A stretch of DNA of 17,444 bases from NCBI GenBank assembly GCA_039199225.1, contig JBCCSZ010000156.1, positions 1 through 17,444 on the forward strand. Reading direction: 5' to 3'. The translations under genes were made by a program, and so were the position numbers. The notes under the pieces are model-generated. The model ran no database searches. It saw only the letters and a list, made by a program, of their open reading frames with translations, and had not been told where the DNA came from. This DNA is from JBCCSZ01 sp039199225. Its GTDB lineage: Bacteria > Bacteroidota > Bacteroidia > Chitinophagales > Saprospiraceae. Below are positions 1-7,738 of this stretch, in pieces (the stretch's first letter is position 1; each line of letters opens with the position of its first letter).

Positions 1-157
1 CAATAATCTATTTACGATTGGAAGTTATTTTATGGGAAAGAAAATCAAAAATTACTTAGAAAGCAATATGAAATTTGAATATCCCGATCTGAATGACTGC
101 CTGAAAAATCAAAAGATCATTGAAGCAGCATATAAAACAATGCCTAACAACGGCTAG
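1..157 (+). CDS. C-terminal fragment of an unidentified protein
   Basis: Reading from base 2, an open frame runs into the window from the left and ends at TAG 155-157, giving 51 residues that finish ...IIEAAYKTMPNNG. The composition is that of a normal soluble protein and the frame has no internal stop. The ending LNDCLKNQKIIEAAYKTM loosely resembles the last helix of Gfo/Idh/MocA-type oxidoreductases, but this is too short to assign a family. The gene lies 82 bases upstream of the S41 peptidase on the same strand, and no clear terminator was seen between them. Confidence 0.55.
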   Translation, partial: NNLFTIGSYFMGKKIKNYLESNMKFEYPDLNDCLKNQKIIEAAYKTMPNNG

Positions 158-239
158 GACGCTTTGAAAAGAGCTTTTGGTAATAACAGTAAATGACTTT
201 TAGACAGATTCTCCATCACTCTAATCAAACAAGAATCAG

Positions 240-1634
240 ATGAACGTGAGATTTTTAATTGCTTTATGCTGCTTTGTATCGATAAAGTCTTTCGGACAGG
301 CTACGGCTAAATTTTCCAAAGACCAAGTTTTGGCAGATTTGGAAATGTTGCGAGTCGCTTTGATAGAGGCTCATTACAACCTCTACGCTTACACAACAGA
401 ACAAGCATTTGACTCTACCTACAAAGAGGTCAAAAGTGCTGTAGTTAAAGATTCGCTTTCTTCTTTGGAAACGATTAATCTCTTTCAACGATTGGTGTCT
501 ACGGTCGATAATGGCCACACAGAAATTGATTTTCCAGGGCAAGCATATGGGGCATATGCGTACGCTGGTGGAACCCTTTTTCCCTTGGAGGTTGCCTTTG
601 AAAGCGATAAGGCGTTGGTGAGAAAAAACTGGTCAAACAACGATAGTATAAAGATCGGTTCCGAATTGCTGCGCATCAATGGCCAACCCATAGCGGATGT
701 CTTGTCAAAAATTTCTCCACAGATTTCAGCGGAGCGGCCTTATTTGAAAAACGCTAAAATAGAATTGTACTCCTTTCCTCGGTGCTACTGGCAAGTCTTT
801 GGCCAACAGGGGGAATTTGAAATTGAACTTCGCTCGGCAGAAGAAATTAAAAAGTATTCGATAAAAGCCGTACCACTCATCGAAGGCTTTGAGGTTAGAA
901 GGACGGAGGTTCTAAACGCTCGGATGCAGTTAAAATTTTATCCACAATCGGCCTATCTAAACCCTGGTAACTTTTCGGGTGATGAATCCAAATACCAACA
1001 ATTTCTAGATTCAGCATTCATGGAAATTCGCAGGTCGAAGTATGAAAATCTGATCATAGACTTAAGAAATAACGGTGGTGGTAATGATTCGTTTAGCGAC
1101 TACCTGGTCTCTTATTTTGCAAATAAGCCTTTTAGGTGGAATGGGAGATTTACCCTTAAAACAAGTAGGTTTTTAAAAGATTTTACAAGGCAAAACAATG
1201 ATACAACCAATGTTTATTTTCGAGAGATTTTGACCCGAAAAAATGGAGAAATATATGAATTTGAGTTTGAGGAATTTCAACCACAGCCCGAGGCAAAAAG
1301 ATTTCAGGGAAATGTCTTTGTCTTAATCAACAGGCAATCGCATTCTCAGTCTGCCGTTACGGCCGCCCAAATTCAGGATTATAAATTCGGTACCATCATC
1401 GGAGAAGAAACAGGCGATTATTCATCTTTATATGCCGCTCAATTTCCATATGTACTTCCGAACACAGGAATTCCTGTGAAAATTTCTAAGGGATACATCG
1501 TTCGTGTAAATGGAGATACCAATGAACAGGGCGTCATTCCTGATGTGTATATCAAAGATCACTTGTTGGACGAAGAAGATGAAATCTTAAAAGGGGCGCT
1601 TCAGAAAATTGGGGAGAAGGCAGCGAACGACTAG
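240..1634 (+). CDS. Secreted S41-family (C-terminal-processing-type) peptidase
   Basis: This 464-residue protein begins with a signal peptide (about residues 1-20, MNVRFLIALCCFVSIKSFGQ), so it probably acts in the periplasm or outside the cell. Residues 85-160 resemble the cap/PDZ-like part of S41 proteins (GxxLLRINGQP at about 140-150). The peptidase core has the family signature IIDLRNNGGG at about 272-281 and then VLINRQSHSQSA at 361-372. By alignment to the CtpA motif NxxTxS, Ser369 is the expected nucleophile. The region ...IIGEETGDYSS (386-396) replaces the usual stretch around the general-base lysine, and I see no obvious lysine there. The C-terminal GVIPDVYI is also typical of the family. 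Catalysis may therefore follow the tricorn-like Ser-His arrangement or be impaired. ATG at 240 was chosen because the signal peptide starts there. Family assignment is firm; substrate is unknown. Confidence 0.85.
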   Translation: MNVRFLIALCCFVSIKSFGQATAKFSKDQVLADLEMLRVALIEAHYNLYAYTTEQAFDSTYKEVKSAVVKDSLSSLETINLFQRLVSTVDNGHTEIDFPGQAYGAYAYAGGTLFPLEVAFESDKALVRKNWSNNDSIKIGSELLRINGQPIADVLSKISPQISAERPYLKNAKIELYSFPRCYWQVFGQQGEFEIELRSAEEIKKYSIKAVPLIEGFEVRRTEVLNARMQLKFYPQSAYLNPGNFSGDESKYQQFLDSAFMEIRRSKYENLIIDLRNNGGGNDSFSDYLVSYFANKPFRWNGRFTLKTSRFLKDFTRQNNDTTNVYFREILTRKNGEIYEFEFEEFQPQPEAKRFQGNVFVLINRQSHSQSAVTAAQIQDYKFGTIIGEETGDYSSLYAAQFPYVLPNTGIPVKISKGYIVRVNGDTNEQGVIPDVYIKDHLLDEEDEILKGALQKIGEKAAND

Positions 1635-1809
1635 TGGATCGTTGCTATTGTATTCTGTCTGAAAGTCGATATGAAAATTAGGGAGACCATCGTTTGACTT
1701 GTCCTGAAATTAGTTGTAGGTTGCATTAAATGGAGGGACTGTATGCTTCGAATTCCGACCTGATGAAACACTCTGTGCAGGCGCTACTTAAGACAACACC
1801 ATAAGCAGT

Positions 1810-2352
1810 ATGAAAACAAAAAACGAAGGTAAGAAAGGAATGTCTTTTAGGGAGCATCTTTCAACGATCACTATTATCGCCGGTTTGGCGTCAATTATCT
1901 TTATAGAAAGTATTTTTCTGGATACATTTATTTCGATTTCGACCCTATTGATTATTATGGGGGTAACTAGTTTATTTATTACCACTATTTTATTCATTCT
2001 AAAGCCTCATTCTTTTACCTCCATAGGGGATGGGATAGAGACTTTGATTTTCAACTTTGTGGGAATGGGTAGTCTTTGCTGTTTGTTATTTCTGTGGATT
2101 AATTTTAATTATACGGATAAGGTCAGAAGGGTCAAACAATATGAAATTGTTCAAGTTGTAGGCTTGGAGTCCAGGAGGTTTATCAATGGCAAGAGGCATT
2201 ATGGTGTTCGGGTAAAAATTGGTCCATCGACCAAAAAGGTATATGTTCAAACTCGCTACATCAGCAAGGTTGAAAATGCAAAAAATGTCGATATGTCTAT
2301 TGAAAAAGGATATTTCAATTTTGATGTCATTAAGGCTCGGTCGCTTCGTTGA
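1810..2352 (+). CDS. Hypothetical membrane protein with three transmembrane helices
   Basis: I do not recognise this 180-residue protein. It has a short basic N-terminus (KTKNEGKKG), hydrophobic helices at about 17-36, 41-63 and 79-98, and then a soluble basic tail (about 101-180) with a beta-rich pattern (YEIVQVVGLESRRF..., HYGVRVKIG, KKVYVQTRY). The tail could be a small beta domain at the membrane surface. The opposite-strand frames over the same stretch lack a hydrophobic pattern or signal peptide, so the plus frame is preferred. The gene starts 175 bases after the S41 peptidase and converges with the hydrolase gene at 2438. The codon usage is more AT-rich than in the neighbouring genes. 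Confidence 0.6.
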   Translation: MKTKNEGKKGMSFREHLSTITIIAGLASIIFIESIFLDTFISISTLLIIMGVTSLFITTILFILKPHSFTSIGDGIETLIFNFVGMGSLCCLLFLWINFNYTDKVRRVKQYEIVQVVGLESRRFINGKRHYGVRVKIGPSTKKVYVQTRYISKVENAKNVDMSIEKGYFNFDVIKARSLR

Positions 2353-2365
2353 TATATGCAAGTTT

Positions 2366-2421
2366 AAAAAAAGCCCCCTTGCATTTATTATCCAGGATCA
2401 ATTCAAATTAATTGGGGGCTT
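2366..2421 (-). terminator. Rho-independent terminator of the PDZ-hydrolase gene
   Basis: The arms AAGCCCCC (2371-2378) and GGGGGCTT (2414-2421) are perfectly complementary over 8 bp across a 35-base loop. Read on the minus strand, the stem is followed by seven Ts (2372-2366), the classical layout for the gene ending at 2438. On the plus strand the hairpin is followed only by the broken pyrimidine run CTCCTTTGTC, so termination of the convergent gene at 2352 would be weaker. Confidence 0.7.
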
Positions 2422-2437
2422 CTCCTTTGTCTTTTCT

Positions 2438-3841
2438 TTACTTTGAATTCTTGGTGCTTGTTTCGATGGAGCGACGGAGCTTGTCTTTGATCCACTCGTC
2501 TGTTTTTTCCACAATGTCGTAATTGAATTGGGTGGCCATCAGTTTTTTGTATTGGGGCGTCATCAGAATGGAAGCTCCTTCTGCCATGGTACCGACCTTA
2601 ATCATGCTGTGATCTGTTTCAGGTATGTGGACAAATTCCCCATGCCCAGGATGGTAGTGGTTGACAATAGCGACCAATTCTCTTTGTGAAAAATCATTGA
2701 CCGCCTGTAGGTCTGCCTCTCCGTTCATGGACAGAACGTAGCTCTTGCAGCTTGCCCAGGCTTCCGAAAGATTGTGCGGATAGATTTCCCTCCAAAAATC
2801 TTCGTGGCGAGCAAAAATTTGATTCTCTCCATCAAAGCCGAAATCACGTTCTAGAATGGTTTTGTAATCGGGGTTTTGATACAGCTCCTTGGATGATTTC
2901 CCCAAGTGATAGTGTTCGTACAAAAGCGCATACAACTTGCGTACATCTTGATCGACTTGAATGTAATCACTTGTGCCGAGCAAAGGGTTTTGGTATCGAA
3001 CCATGCGAAGCAAATACTCGGTCCAAGTATCGTGCAAAATACCATATATAACAACACCCTTGGGATGGTACTCCTTGGCGATGAGCGGAGCGTAAATACC
3101 GCCCATGGAATGCCCCCAGAGAAAAATATTTTCCTGGTCCATGAAGTCATAGCGGGCCAGTTGTTTGTAGCCTTCAAAATAGGCCGCTAGTTCATTGTCG
3201 AAACCCAATTGCTGGCAATCTCCAGTATTTTGGTTGTCGCCCATCCCAGGCTTTTCCATCCGAAAAACAGCATAGCCCTTTTCTACCAAGCCATCTATTA
3301 ATTTGCGATAAGGATGGATGGGGTGTAGGTTGTCTACCGAAGAGCAGGTGTAGCCCGGAATGAAAAATACGACTGGATGTTTACCTGCCTTCAGGGGCTT
3401 GTTGACAATGGTTCGTACCAAACCACCTTTATAGCTGAATTGATCATAAATCACCTCTGAATGTTCGCTGGTTTCCTTTGGCGTTCCAATGGCCTTCCCG
3501 TTCAGCTGTATGGATTTCCCAGCTCGTAAGACGGCTGCTTCTACCTTATCTCCTGCCCTAAGCGTGGCCCGAACGGCGAGCAGTTCTGACATGCTATTGG
3601 TTGGCTTTCCATTGAGGCGAAGTAGAACATCTCCTTTCTTTACTGCCAGCTTTTCAAAAGTACCGCCCGATGCAATATTGTTGACCAACAAGCCTTTGGC
3701 GGTTTTCATCTTGAGTTCTTCGAGCATACTCGAATCAATGGCTGCTGGTTGGAAGCCCAGTGAAGCTGTCCGTTTTAGTGTTTGCCCAATGAGGGTACAG
3801 CTGCACAAGAGTAGTGCTGCCATAAAATATGCCGCTTTCAT
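2438..3841 (-). CDS. Secreted PDZ-alpha/beta-hydrolase fusion protein
   Basis: The protein has 467 residues. The first 20 form an export signal (MKAAYFMAALLLCSCTLIGQ). LCSC at 12-15 could act as a lipobox, or cleavage may follow Gln20. Residues 48-115 form a PDZ-like domain (KGLLVNNIASGG, KKGDVLLRLNGKP). Residues 130-455 form an alpha/beta hydrolase with oxyanion-side HPVVFFIPGYTCSS (155-168), the nucleophile elbow GHSMGG with Ser245, a likely acid Asp377 in MNGEADLQAV, and a likely base His411 in ETDHSM. The complete triad suggests an active serine esterase or peptidase. The family includes dienelactone-hydrolase and prolyl-oligopeptidase-like enzymes, and the substrate cannot be read from sequence. 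It lies 115 bases downstream of the AraC-type regulator on the same strand, so the regulator may control it. Confidence 0.85.
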   Translation of the reverse strand: MKAAYFMAALLLCSCTLIGQTLKRTASLGFQPAAIDSSMLEELKMKTAKGLLVNNIASGGTFEKLAVKKGDVLLRLNGKPTNSMSELLAVRATLRAGDKVEAAVLRAGKSIQLNGKAIGTPKETSEHSEVIYDQFSYKGGLVRTIVNKPLKAGKHPVVFFIPGYTCSSVDNLHPIHPYRKLIDGLVEKGYAVFRMEKPGMGDNQNTGDCQQLGFDNELAAYFEGYKQLARYDFMDQENIFLWGHSMGGIYAPLIAKEYHPKGVVIYGILHDTWTEYLLRMVRYQNPLLGTSDYIQVDQDVRKLYALLYEHYHLGKSSKELYQNPDYKTILERDFGFDGENQIFARHEDFWREIYPHNLSEAWASCKSYVLSMNGEADLQAVNDFSQRELVAIVNHYHPGHGEFVHIPETDHSMIKVGTMAEGASILMTPQYKKLMATQFNYDIVEKTDEWIKDKLRRSIETSTKNSK

Positions 3842-3956
3842 CTAATGTATTTTTACTTTTTGAGCTTGCCCTGGTGGTATCCAAAGCTCGTACTAACACA
3901 AAGTAAGGGCTTTTGTAGATGATCTGAGTTACAATAATTGCGAATGTCCTATGGCA

Positions 3957-4892
3957 TCAGCCCGCTAGATTCAGCGAATTATTGCCCAGAAAAGGAATGG
4001 CATTGGGAAGCAATTGAAAAGCAGTGGGTGTTTGTCCGGTGAGACGCTTAAAAGCTCGACTGAAAGATCGTCGACTGTTAAATCCGCAATAATCTGCTAC
4101 GTCTTGTATCGGACAACCCTTGCTCAATAGCTGGGTGGCCACCTCAATTCTCCTTTGCAGCAGACTTTGATAGGGGGTACTTTTGAAAACCATTTTGTAG
4201 GAGCGCAGCAAGTGGTATTTCGACAAATAAGCTGTCCGTGAAATATCCTCTAATTGCAGGTCTTTGTCAAAATTGTCGTAGATGTAATTTCGGGCTCTTT
4301 TCAATCGTCGGAGCAGCTCCTTTTTTGTTTTGTAACTGTTGGCTTCGAGCCGACTCATCATTTTGTGCTGATGCAATTGGTGCTCGGCCAATTGGATGGT
4401 CAGTGCGTAGTAATCTTCTTCGGTTAAATCTTGCTGTTGGCGAATCGCACCCAATCGAATGAGCGCTTTGCACAAGGGGCCATCTGTCAACTCGTAAGCA
4501 TCTGGAATGACTTCCGGTATAAGCTCCGACGGATTGGGGTCCAGTGGCGAATCAGATGTTAGACCGTTTAGCGCATCGATGAAGTTGTCGTGATCCAAAT
4601 AAAGACAGACGCCTTTAACATGGGTGGTGGAATCAATGCGGCATCGAACATCTTGCCCTTTGTTGACCAACAAAAATTGACCTTCCTTCAGCCGGAAGGA
4701 TTCCTCATCCACCGTGTAGTGCTCCTCTCCGTGGAGTGGCATTTTGATGGATAAGCCAGAGCGATTTGTTTTTCCTTCGAATTGCTTCAGAGAAGATCGA
4801 ACGATGGCATTCCCCATCTGATTGATTTGCTGAAAGGTCTCGTTGTTGAATTCCATGCTGATTGAAATTTTGACGGTCTTACCGTGGTCCAC
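3957..4892 (-). CDS. AraC-family transcriptional regulator
   Basis: This is a 311-residue protein, or 299 if translation starts at the second Met (codon at 4856-4854, MEFNNETF), which is plausible because the first 12 residues look untemplated. Residues about 45-110 resemble a cupin-like sensor domain (SIKMPLHGEEHYTVDEESFRLKEGQFLLVNKGQ). The C-terminal part (about 195-295) is a standard double helix-turn-helix AraC domain. The first HTH is LEDISRTAYLSKYHLLRSYK (214-233). The second is PIQDVADYCGFNSRRSFSRAFK (261-282), followed by RLTGQTPTAF. The DNA-binding part is complete. The gene starts 192 bases after the ATP-grasp gene mvdD on the same strand and precedes the hydrolase gene. The inducer is unknown; a role in the graspetide locus is possible but unproven. 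Confidence 0.88.
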   Translation of the reverse strand: MDHGKTVKISISMEFNNETFQQINQMGNAIVRSSLKQFEGKTNRSGLSIKMPLHGEEHYTVDEESFRLKEGQFLLVNKGQDVRCRIDSTTHVKGVCLYLDHDNFIDALNGLTSDSPLDPNPSELIPEVIPDAYELTDGPLCKALIRLGAIRQQQDLTEEDYYALTIQLAEHQLHQHKMMSRLEANSYKTKKELLRRLKRARNYIYDNFDKDLQLEDISRTAYLSKYHLLRSYKMVFKSTPYQSLLQRRIEVATQLLSKGCPIQDVADYCGFNSRRSFSRAFKRLTGQTPTAFQLLPNAIPFLGNNSLNLAG

Positions 4893-5084
4893 CTAAGCTG
4901 TGAATCACTTTGGGGGCGGCAAATTGCTCAGAGGTGACTGCCAAATTGTAGGCTTTTCACGAATTGAGCTACTGCAACATCCTTTTGCGATTCACAACTT
5001 AAGTGAAATAAGAAAATCAACGAGAATCTTTCTTCTTTTTTAGATGAATGCCGGGAGTATTTGTATGAAAGAGGGCATGGATAA

Positions 5085-6086
5085 CTAATTCAGGGTGCCA
5101 TTGTCCCGCCGCCAGGCTGTACCCATCAGCACTTTTGCCAGTTGTTCGCCGATTGGAAAGCCAGGTGCTTTTTGCAGCCACATAAATTCTCCGGCCGGAT
5201 TGATTTCCAGGAAATAGAAAGTACCATCCGGATGCAAAATCAGATCAATGGCTCCATAGTTTAGCCTCAGATGATCCATCAGTCTCAGCAGTTTTTGCTC
5301 CAATTGAGCAGGCAATGGATATTCGAACCATTGATCAATCATGGCCAGTCCATCTTTTCGCCAATCGTTTTTGGCTCTTTCCGAGCTTTGTGAGTCGATG
5401 GCTGCAGAGAAAATCTTGTTTCCCACAATGGTCACTCTCAATTCCAGTTTTTTGGGAATGGCCTCCTGGAAAGTCATCGGACAAAGTTCCAGACCGTCGA
5501 GATCGTCCAGCATTTCTTCCTCTACCACATTGGTAAACACAACATTTTCGACCCCTTCCCGATAGACAGCAAAAGAGCTTTGCATTTTGGTAATGATGCC
5601 ATTGGGGCAGGTGGTGTAAAACCGGCGGACTTCTTCTGGGTTATTGGTGATACAGGTCTTGGGAATGTGTATGCCCAATCGCTCGGCTATCTTGAGCTGC
5701 CATTGTTTGACACCAGCTTTCTTCACATTGAAGAAGGGATCGAGAACAAAGCAGTCGAGGCTGTTTAAAACACCTAGGAAGCTTTGGCGGGATTCATTTA
5801 CAGAAGGGCTTCTCAATTGCGGGTCGATGTCCTTGGGAATGTGTTTGCCGATGTGCATCCGTCGGTACCAGCAGGCATGTAGGTCAGATAAATCGATTCG
5901 ACCTTTGGGCGTTTCCAGGTAATTGTGAAGAGCTCCGTTGCGGTAATCGGTGGTTAGTTGTTGCTTTGTTGGGTATTCATCGGTGTTGAAACGGATGACC
6001 TCGGCGCCCATTTCTTCGAGTGGCTGGGAGACCATATCTAGGCATTGGTGTTCTTCGCTATGTGTGACGATAAGTACTTTTTTCAT
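5085..6086 (-). CDS. mvdD: MvdD/MdnC-like ATP-grasp ligase of a graspetide (microviridin) system
   Basis: The 333-residue length matches the microviridin ATP-grasp ligases. Enzymes of the MvdD/MdnC type act first on the precursor and form the two omega-ester bonds between Thr/Ser hydroxyls and Asp/Glu side chains, using ATP. Seen in the sequence: N-terminal VLIVTHS...VIRFNTDEYPT (4-40), the subgroup signature CWYRRM at 72-77, a nucleotide-binding Lys in IITKMQSSFAVY (164-175), LCPMTFQEAIPKKLELRVTIVG (201-222), and the ATP-grasp end LNYGAIDLI...FLEINPAGEFMW (275-303). WYRRM and NPAGEFMWL favour MvdD over the neighbouring paralogue. The start ATG overlaps the stop of the upstream mvdC gene (ATGA, 6086-6083), showing translational coupling. 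No terminator follows clearly before the AraC gene. Assignment is strong from family knowledge, although activity is inferred. Confidence 0.92.
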   Translation of the reverse strand: MKKVLIVTHSEEHQCLDMVSQPLEEMGAEVIRFNTDEYPTKQQLTTDYRNGALHNYLETPKGRIDLSDLHACWYRRMHIGKHIPKDIDPQLRSPSVNESRQSFLGVLNSLDCFVLDPFFNVKKAGVKQWQLKIAERLGIHIPKTCITNNPEEVRRFYTTCPNGIITKMQSSFAVYREGVENVVFTNVVEEEMLDDLDGLELCPMTFQEAIPKKLELRVTIVGNKIFSAAIDSQSSERAKNDWRKDGLAMIDQWFEYPLPAQLEQKLLRLMDHLRLNYGAIDLILHPDGTFYFLEINPAGEFMWLQKAPGFPIGEQLAKVLMGTAWRRDNGTLN

Positions 6087-7075
6087 GATGGTTGATTTTG
6101 AGGGATAGAAAAATGAGATTTGATTCTTTGGGTCAATCCTGTGGCGATGGTTTGAGCGATGGGCAGGCTAAGTTCTTTTTCGAGCATGCCCCACTCACCA
6201 CCCGGATTGACTTCCAGAAAAATATAGCTGCCATCCGTTTGTCGGATGAGGTCGATGGCTCCATAGGAGAGACCGATCAGTTGCATGAATTTGCGGATCT
6301 TTTCCTTGCAGTCTTCCGGTAGTTGATAGCTTTCCCATTTCATACTTGCCGGGTTGCCTTGGCGCCAGTCGGTCAGGTGTGCTGACTGTATCTTGCCACT
6401 GAAGCACTGTCCGTCGACGTAGGCTACCCGCAGCTCATAGGCTTTGGGAATCCTTTCTTGAAAAATCATGGGGCAAAGCGACAGCATGTCCAGCTCTTCG
6501 ATTGCCTCGTCATTGATCTTCGTGGTGTAAAAGAAGAATTGATTGTGTTGCATGCCAACCGAAAGTGGCGTGTGCATTTTACAAATCATCTCTCCTTTAA
6601 GGCTGTTATAGAACTTTCGGACGGCCTCGGGGTCGTTGGTGATGATGGTTTTGGGTAAGCGAAGGCCGGCTTGCCGGGCGTAGCGCAATTGGAGGAACTT
6701 ATCCTCGGCCTTATTCATGGCGGCCAGCGGGTCGAGCCATTTACAATGTGACAAGGCACCGAATAGGGCTCTCAAAACAGCTGTAGATTCGCGCATAGCC
6801 GCCTGCTTGTAGGCATCTTCCATGGGTGTATGGATGATGGGATGCCATATTTTGCGCGACCAAACAGCTCCAATTTCCCGGCTGCTGAATTGAAAGTCTG
6901 GTCCTTTTACGACGACCTCGATGCCTTGATCGTCTATCTTTTCGCTGATGTGGATGTCTTCCGGGAAGCGGTCGGTATTGAATCGGATGCAGGGCGTTCC
7001 CATTTGCTCAAGGGCAGCCATGACCCGATCGATGTTGAAATAGTCGTTGCTGTGGGTCAATAGTAGTGCGGTCAT
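6083..7075 (-). CDS. mvdC: MvdC/MdnB-like ATP-grasp ligase of a graspetide (microviridin) system
   Basis: The protein has 330 residues and is paralogous to the overlapping mvdD. Enzymes of this type act after the ester-forming ligase and make the omega-amide (lactam) between the core Lys and an acidic side chain. Seen in the sequence: ALLLTHSNDYFNIDRV (3-18), CIRFNTDRFPED (29-40), VWSRKIW (71-77, where MvdD has WYRRM), the ATP-binding Lys in EMICKMHTPLS (162-172), LCPMIFQERIPKAYELRVAYV (200-220), and the terminal ATP-grasp motif YGAIDLI...FLEVNPGGEWGMLE (271-299). NPGGEWGMLE is characteristic of the MdnB side. The gene starts 87 bases after precursor B and ends in an ATGA overlap with mvdD, so it clearly sits inside the operon. 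Confidence 0.92.
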   Translation of the reverse strand: MTALLLTHSNDYFNIDRVMAALEQMGTPCIRFNTDRFPEDIHISEKIDDQGIEVVVKGPDFQFSSREIGAVWSRKIWHPIIHTPMEDAYKQAAMRESTAVLRALFGALSHCKWLDPLAAMNKAEDKFLQLRYARQAGLRLPKTIITNDPEAVRKFYNSLKGEMICKMHTPLSVGMQHNQFFFYTTKINDEAIEELDMLSLCPMIFQERIPKAYELRVAYVDGQCFSGKIQSAHLTDWRQGNPASMKWESYQLPEDCKEKIRKFMQLIGLSYGAIDLIRQTDGSYIFLEVNPGGEWGMLEKELSLPIAQTIATGLTQRIKSHFSIPQNQPS

Positions 7076-7162
7076 TTGGAAGTGGTTGGTTTGTCGAGGT
7101 GGATAATGGAAATCCTTGGGAGCAAAGACGGCTGGCCAATGTTCCCAAGGTAGTTCGACATC

Positions 7163-7357
7163 TTATTGAGTCATAATATCCTCATCGTTGTCGGATGGGT
7201 ATTTCATGGTTGTAGCCTCATCGAAATCAGAAGGATACTTCAGGGTCATGGATGGGCCTTTTCCCTTAGCTCCGTTTCCACCTTTTACATTTTGAGGTGC
7301 TTCAATCCTTTGAGATTCCAATAGTTGTGCGAAAAATGGCTTTTTAACTTTTTTCAT
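7163..7357 (-). CDS. Bicore microviridin-type graspetide precursor B
   Basis: This 64-residue peptide substrates the two ATP-grasp ligases downstream. The leader has the helix PFFAQLLESQ (7-16), corresponding to the PFFARFLE-type motif that microviridin ligases bind. A Gly/Lys-rich linker (24-34, including GG at 26-27) leads to two tandem cores: TLKYPSDFDE (38-47) and TMKYPSDNDE (50-59). Each has the family pattern T-x-K-x-P-S-D-x-D/E-E/D. By analogy to microviridins, Thr would esterify to the Asp after Ser, Ser to the next acidic residue, and Lys would form an amide to the last acid. Leu39 and Met51 sit at the reactive-site position of known microviridins, which suggests elastase- or chymotrypsin-like targets. 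The gene is 108 bases after a terminator hairpin and 87 bases before mvdC. Confidence 0.92.
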   Translation of the reverse strand: MKKVKKPFFAQLLESQRIEAPQNVKGGNGAKGKGPSMTLKYPSDFDEATTMKYPSDNDEDIMTQ

Positions 7358-7464
7358 GATTCTGACTTTTAGAGGTTGTTTAATGATTTAAATATGTCCG
7401 CAAGTTAGTGCGGCTAGCCTCTGTAGGAAAGCCAGAAGGAGTCAAGTGGGAAAAAGGCGCAGTG

Positions 7465-7509
7465 AAATAAAAAAATCACAAACCCAAGGAATTCCAAGAG
7501 TCTGTGATT
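7465..7509 (-). terminator. Intrinsic terminator/attenuator between the two precursor genes
   Basis: On the minus strand the arm starting AATCACAGAC (7509 downward) pairs with the arm ending TGTGATT (to 7474). The stem is about 16 bp with two G-U pairs, two mismatches near the top and an AATT loop. It runs directly into a T-tract (7475-7469, then ATTT). The outer 7 bp (AATCACA/TGTGATT) are perfect. It lies 37 bases past the stop of precursor A and 108 bases before the start of precursor B. This predicts that much transcription ends after precursor A and only read-through reaches precursor B and the ligases. Confidence 0.75.
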
Positions 7510-7546
7510 GATTCATTTGCTTTTAGGGGAAAAAGTAAGCCACCTA

Positions 7547-7738
7547 CTAAGCGTACAGATGATCGTCGCCATCAGAAGGGTACTTCATGGTGACAGGCTC
7601 ATCCAAATCAGAAGGGTGCTTTAGGGTCAAAAAAGGAGAGCCACCGCCGCCAACGACTTCATTGGCTGGGTCGTCCATCTTTTGTGATTCGAGAAATTTG
7701 GCAAAAAATGGCTTTTGGGGTTCATTCGACTTTTTCAT
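7547..7738 (-). CDS. Bicore microviridin-type graspetide precursor A
   Basis: The peptide has 63 residues from the Met at 7738. A longer in-frame start at 7843 would add 35 residues with no relation to the paralogue, so the 7738 start, which matches precursor B (MKK...), is preferred. The leader helix is PFFAKFLESQ (10-19), followed by an acidic stretch and a VVGGGG linker (28-33). The cores are TLKHPSDLDE (38-47) and TMKYPSDGDD (50-59), at the same residue numbers as in precursor B. His41 replaces the usual Tyr in core 1. Asp59 replaces the usual Glu as lactam acceptor in core 2, so that ring would be one methylene shorter or may stay open. Being first in the operon and followed by a terminator, it is probably the most abundant transcript. 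Recognition of the family is firm; the processed product is inferred. Confidence 0.9.
   Translation of the reverse strand: MKKSNEPQKPFFAKFLESQKMDDPANEVVGGGGSPFLTLKHPSDLDEPVTMKYPSDGDDHLYA

Noticed and set aside
4900..4995. Inverted repeat GTGAATC / GATTCAC between AraC and mvdD genes
   Set aside because: Only seven bases per arm, separated by 82 bases; such a pair is expected often by chance in 190 bases, so no operator is called.
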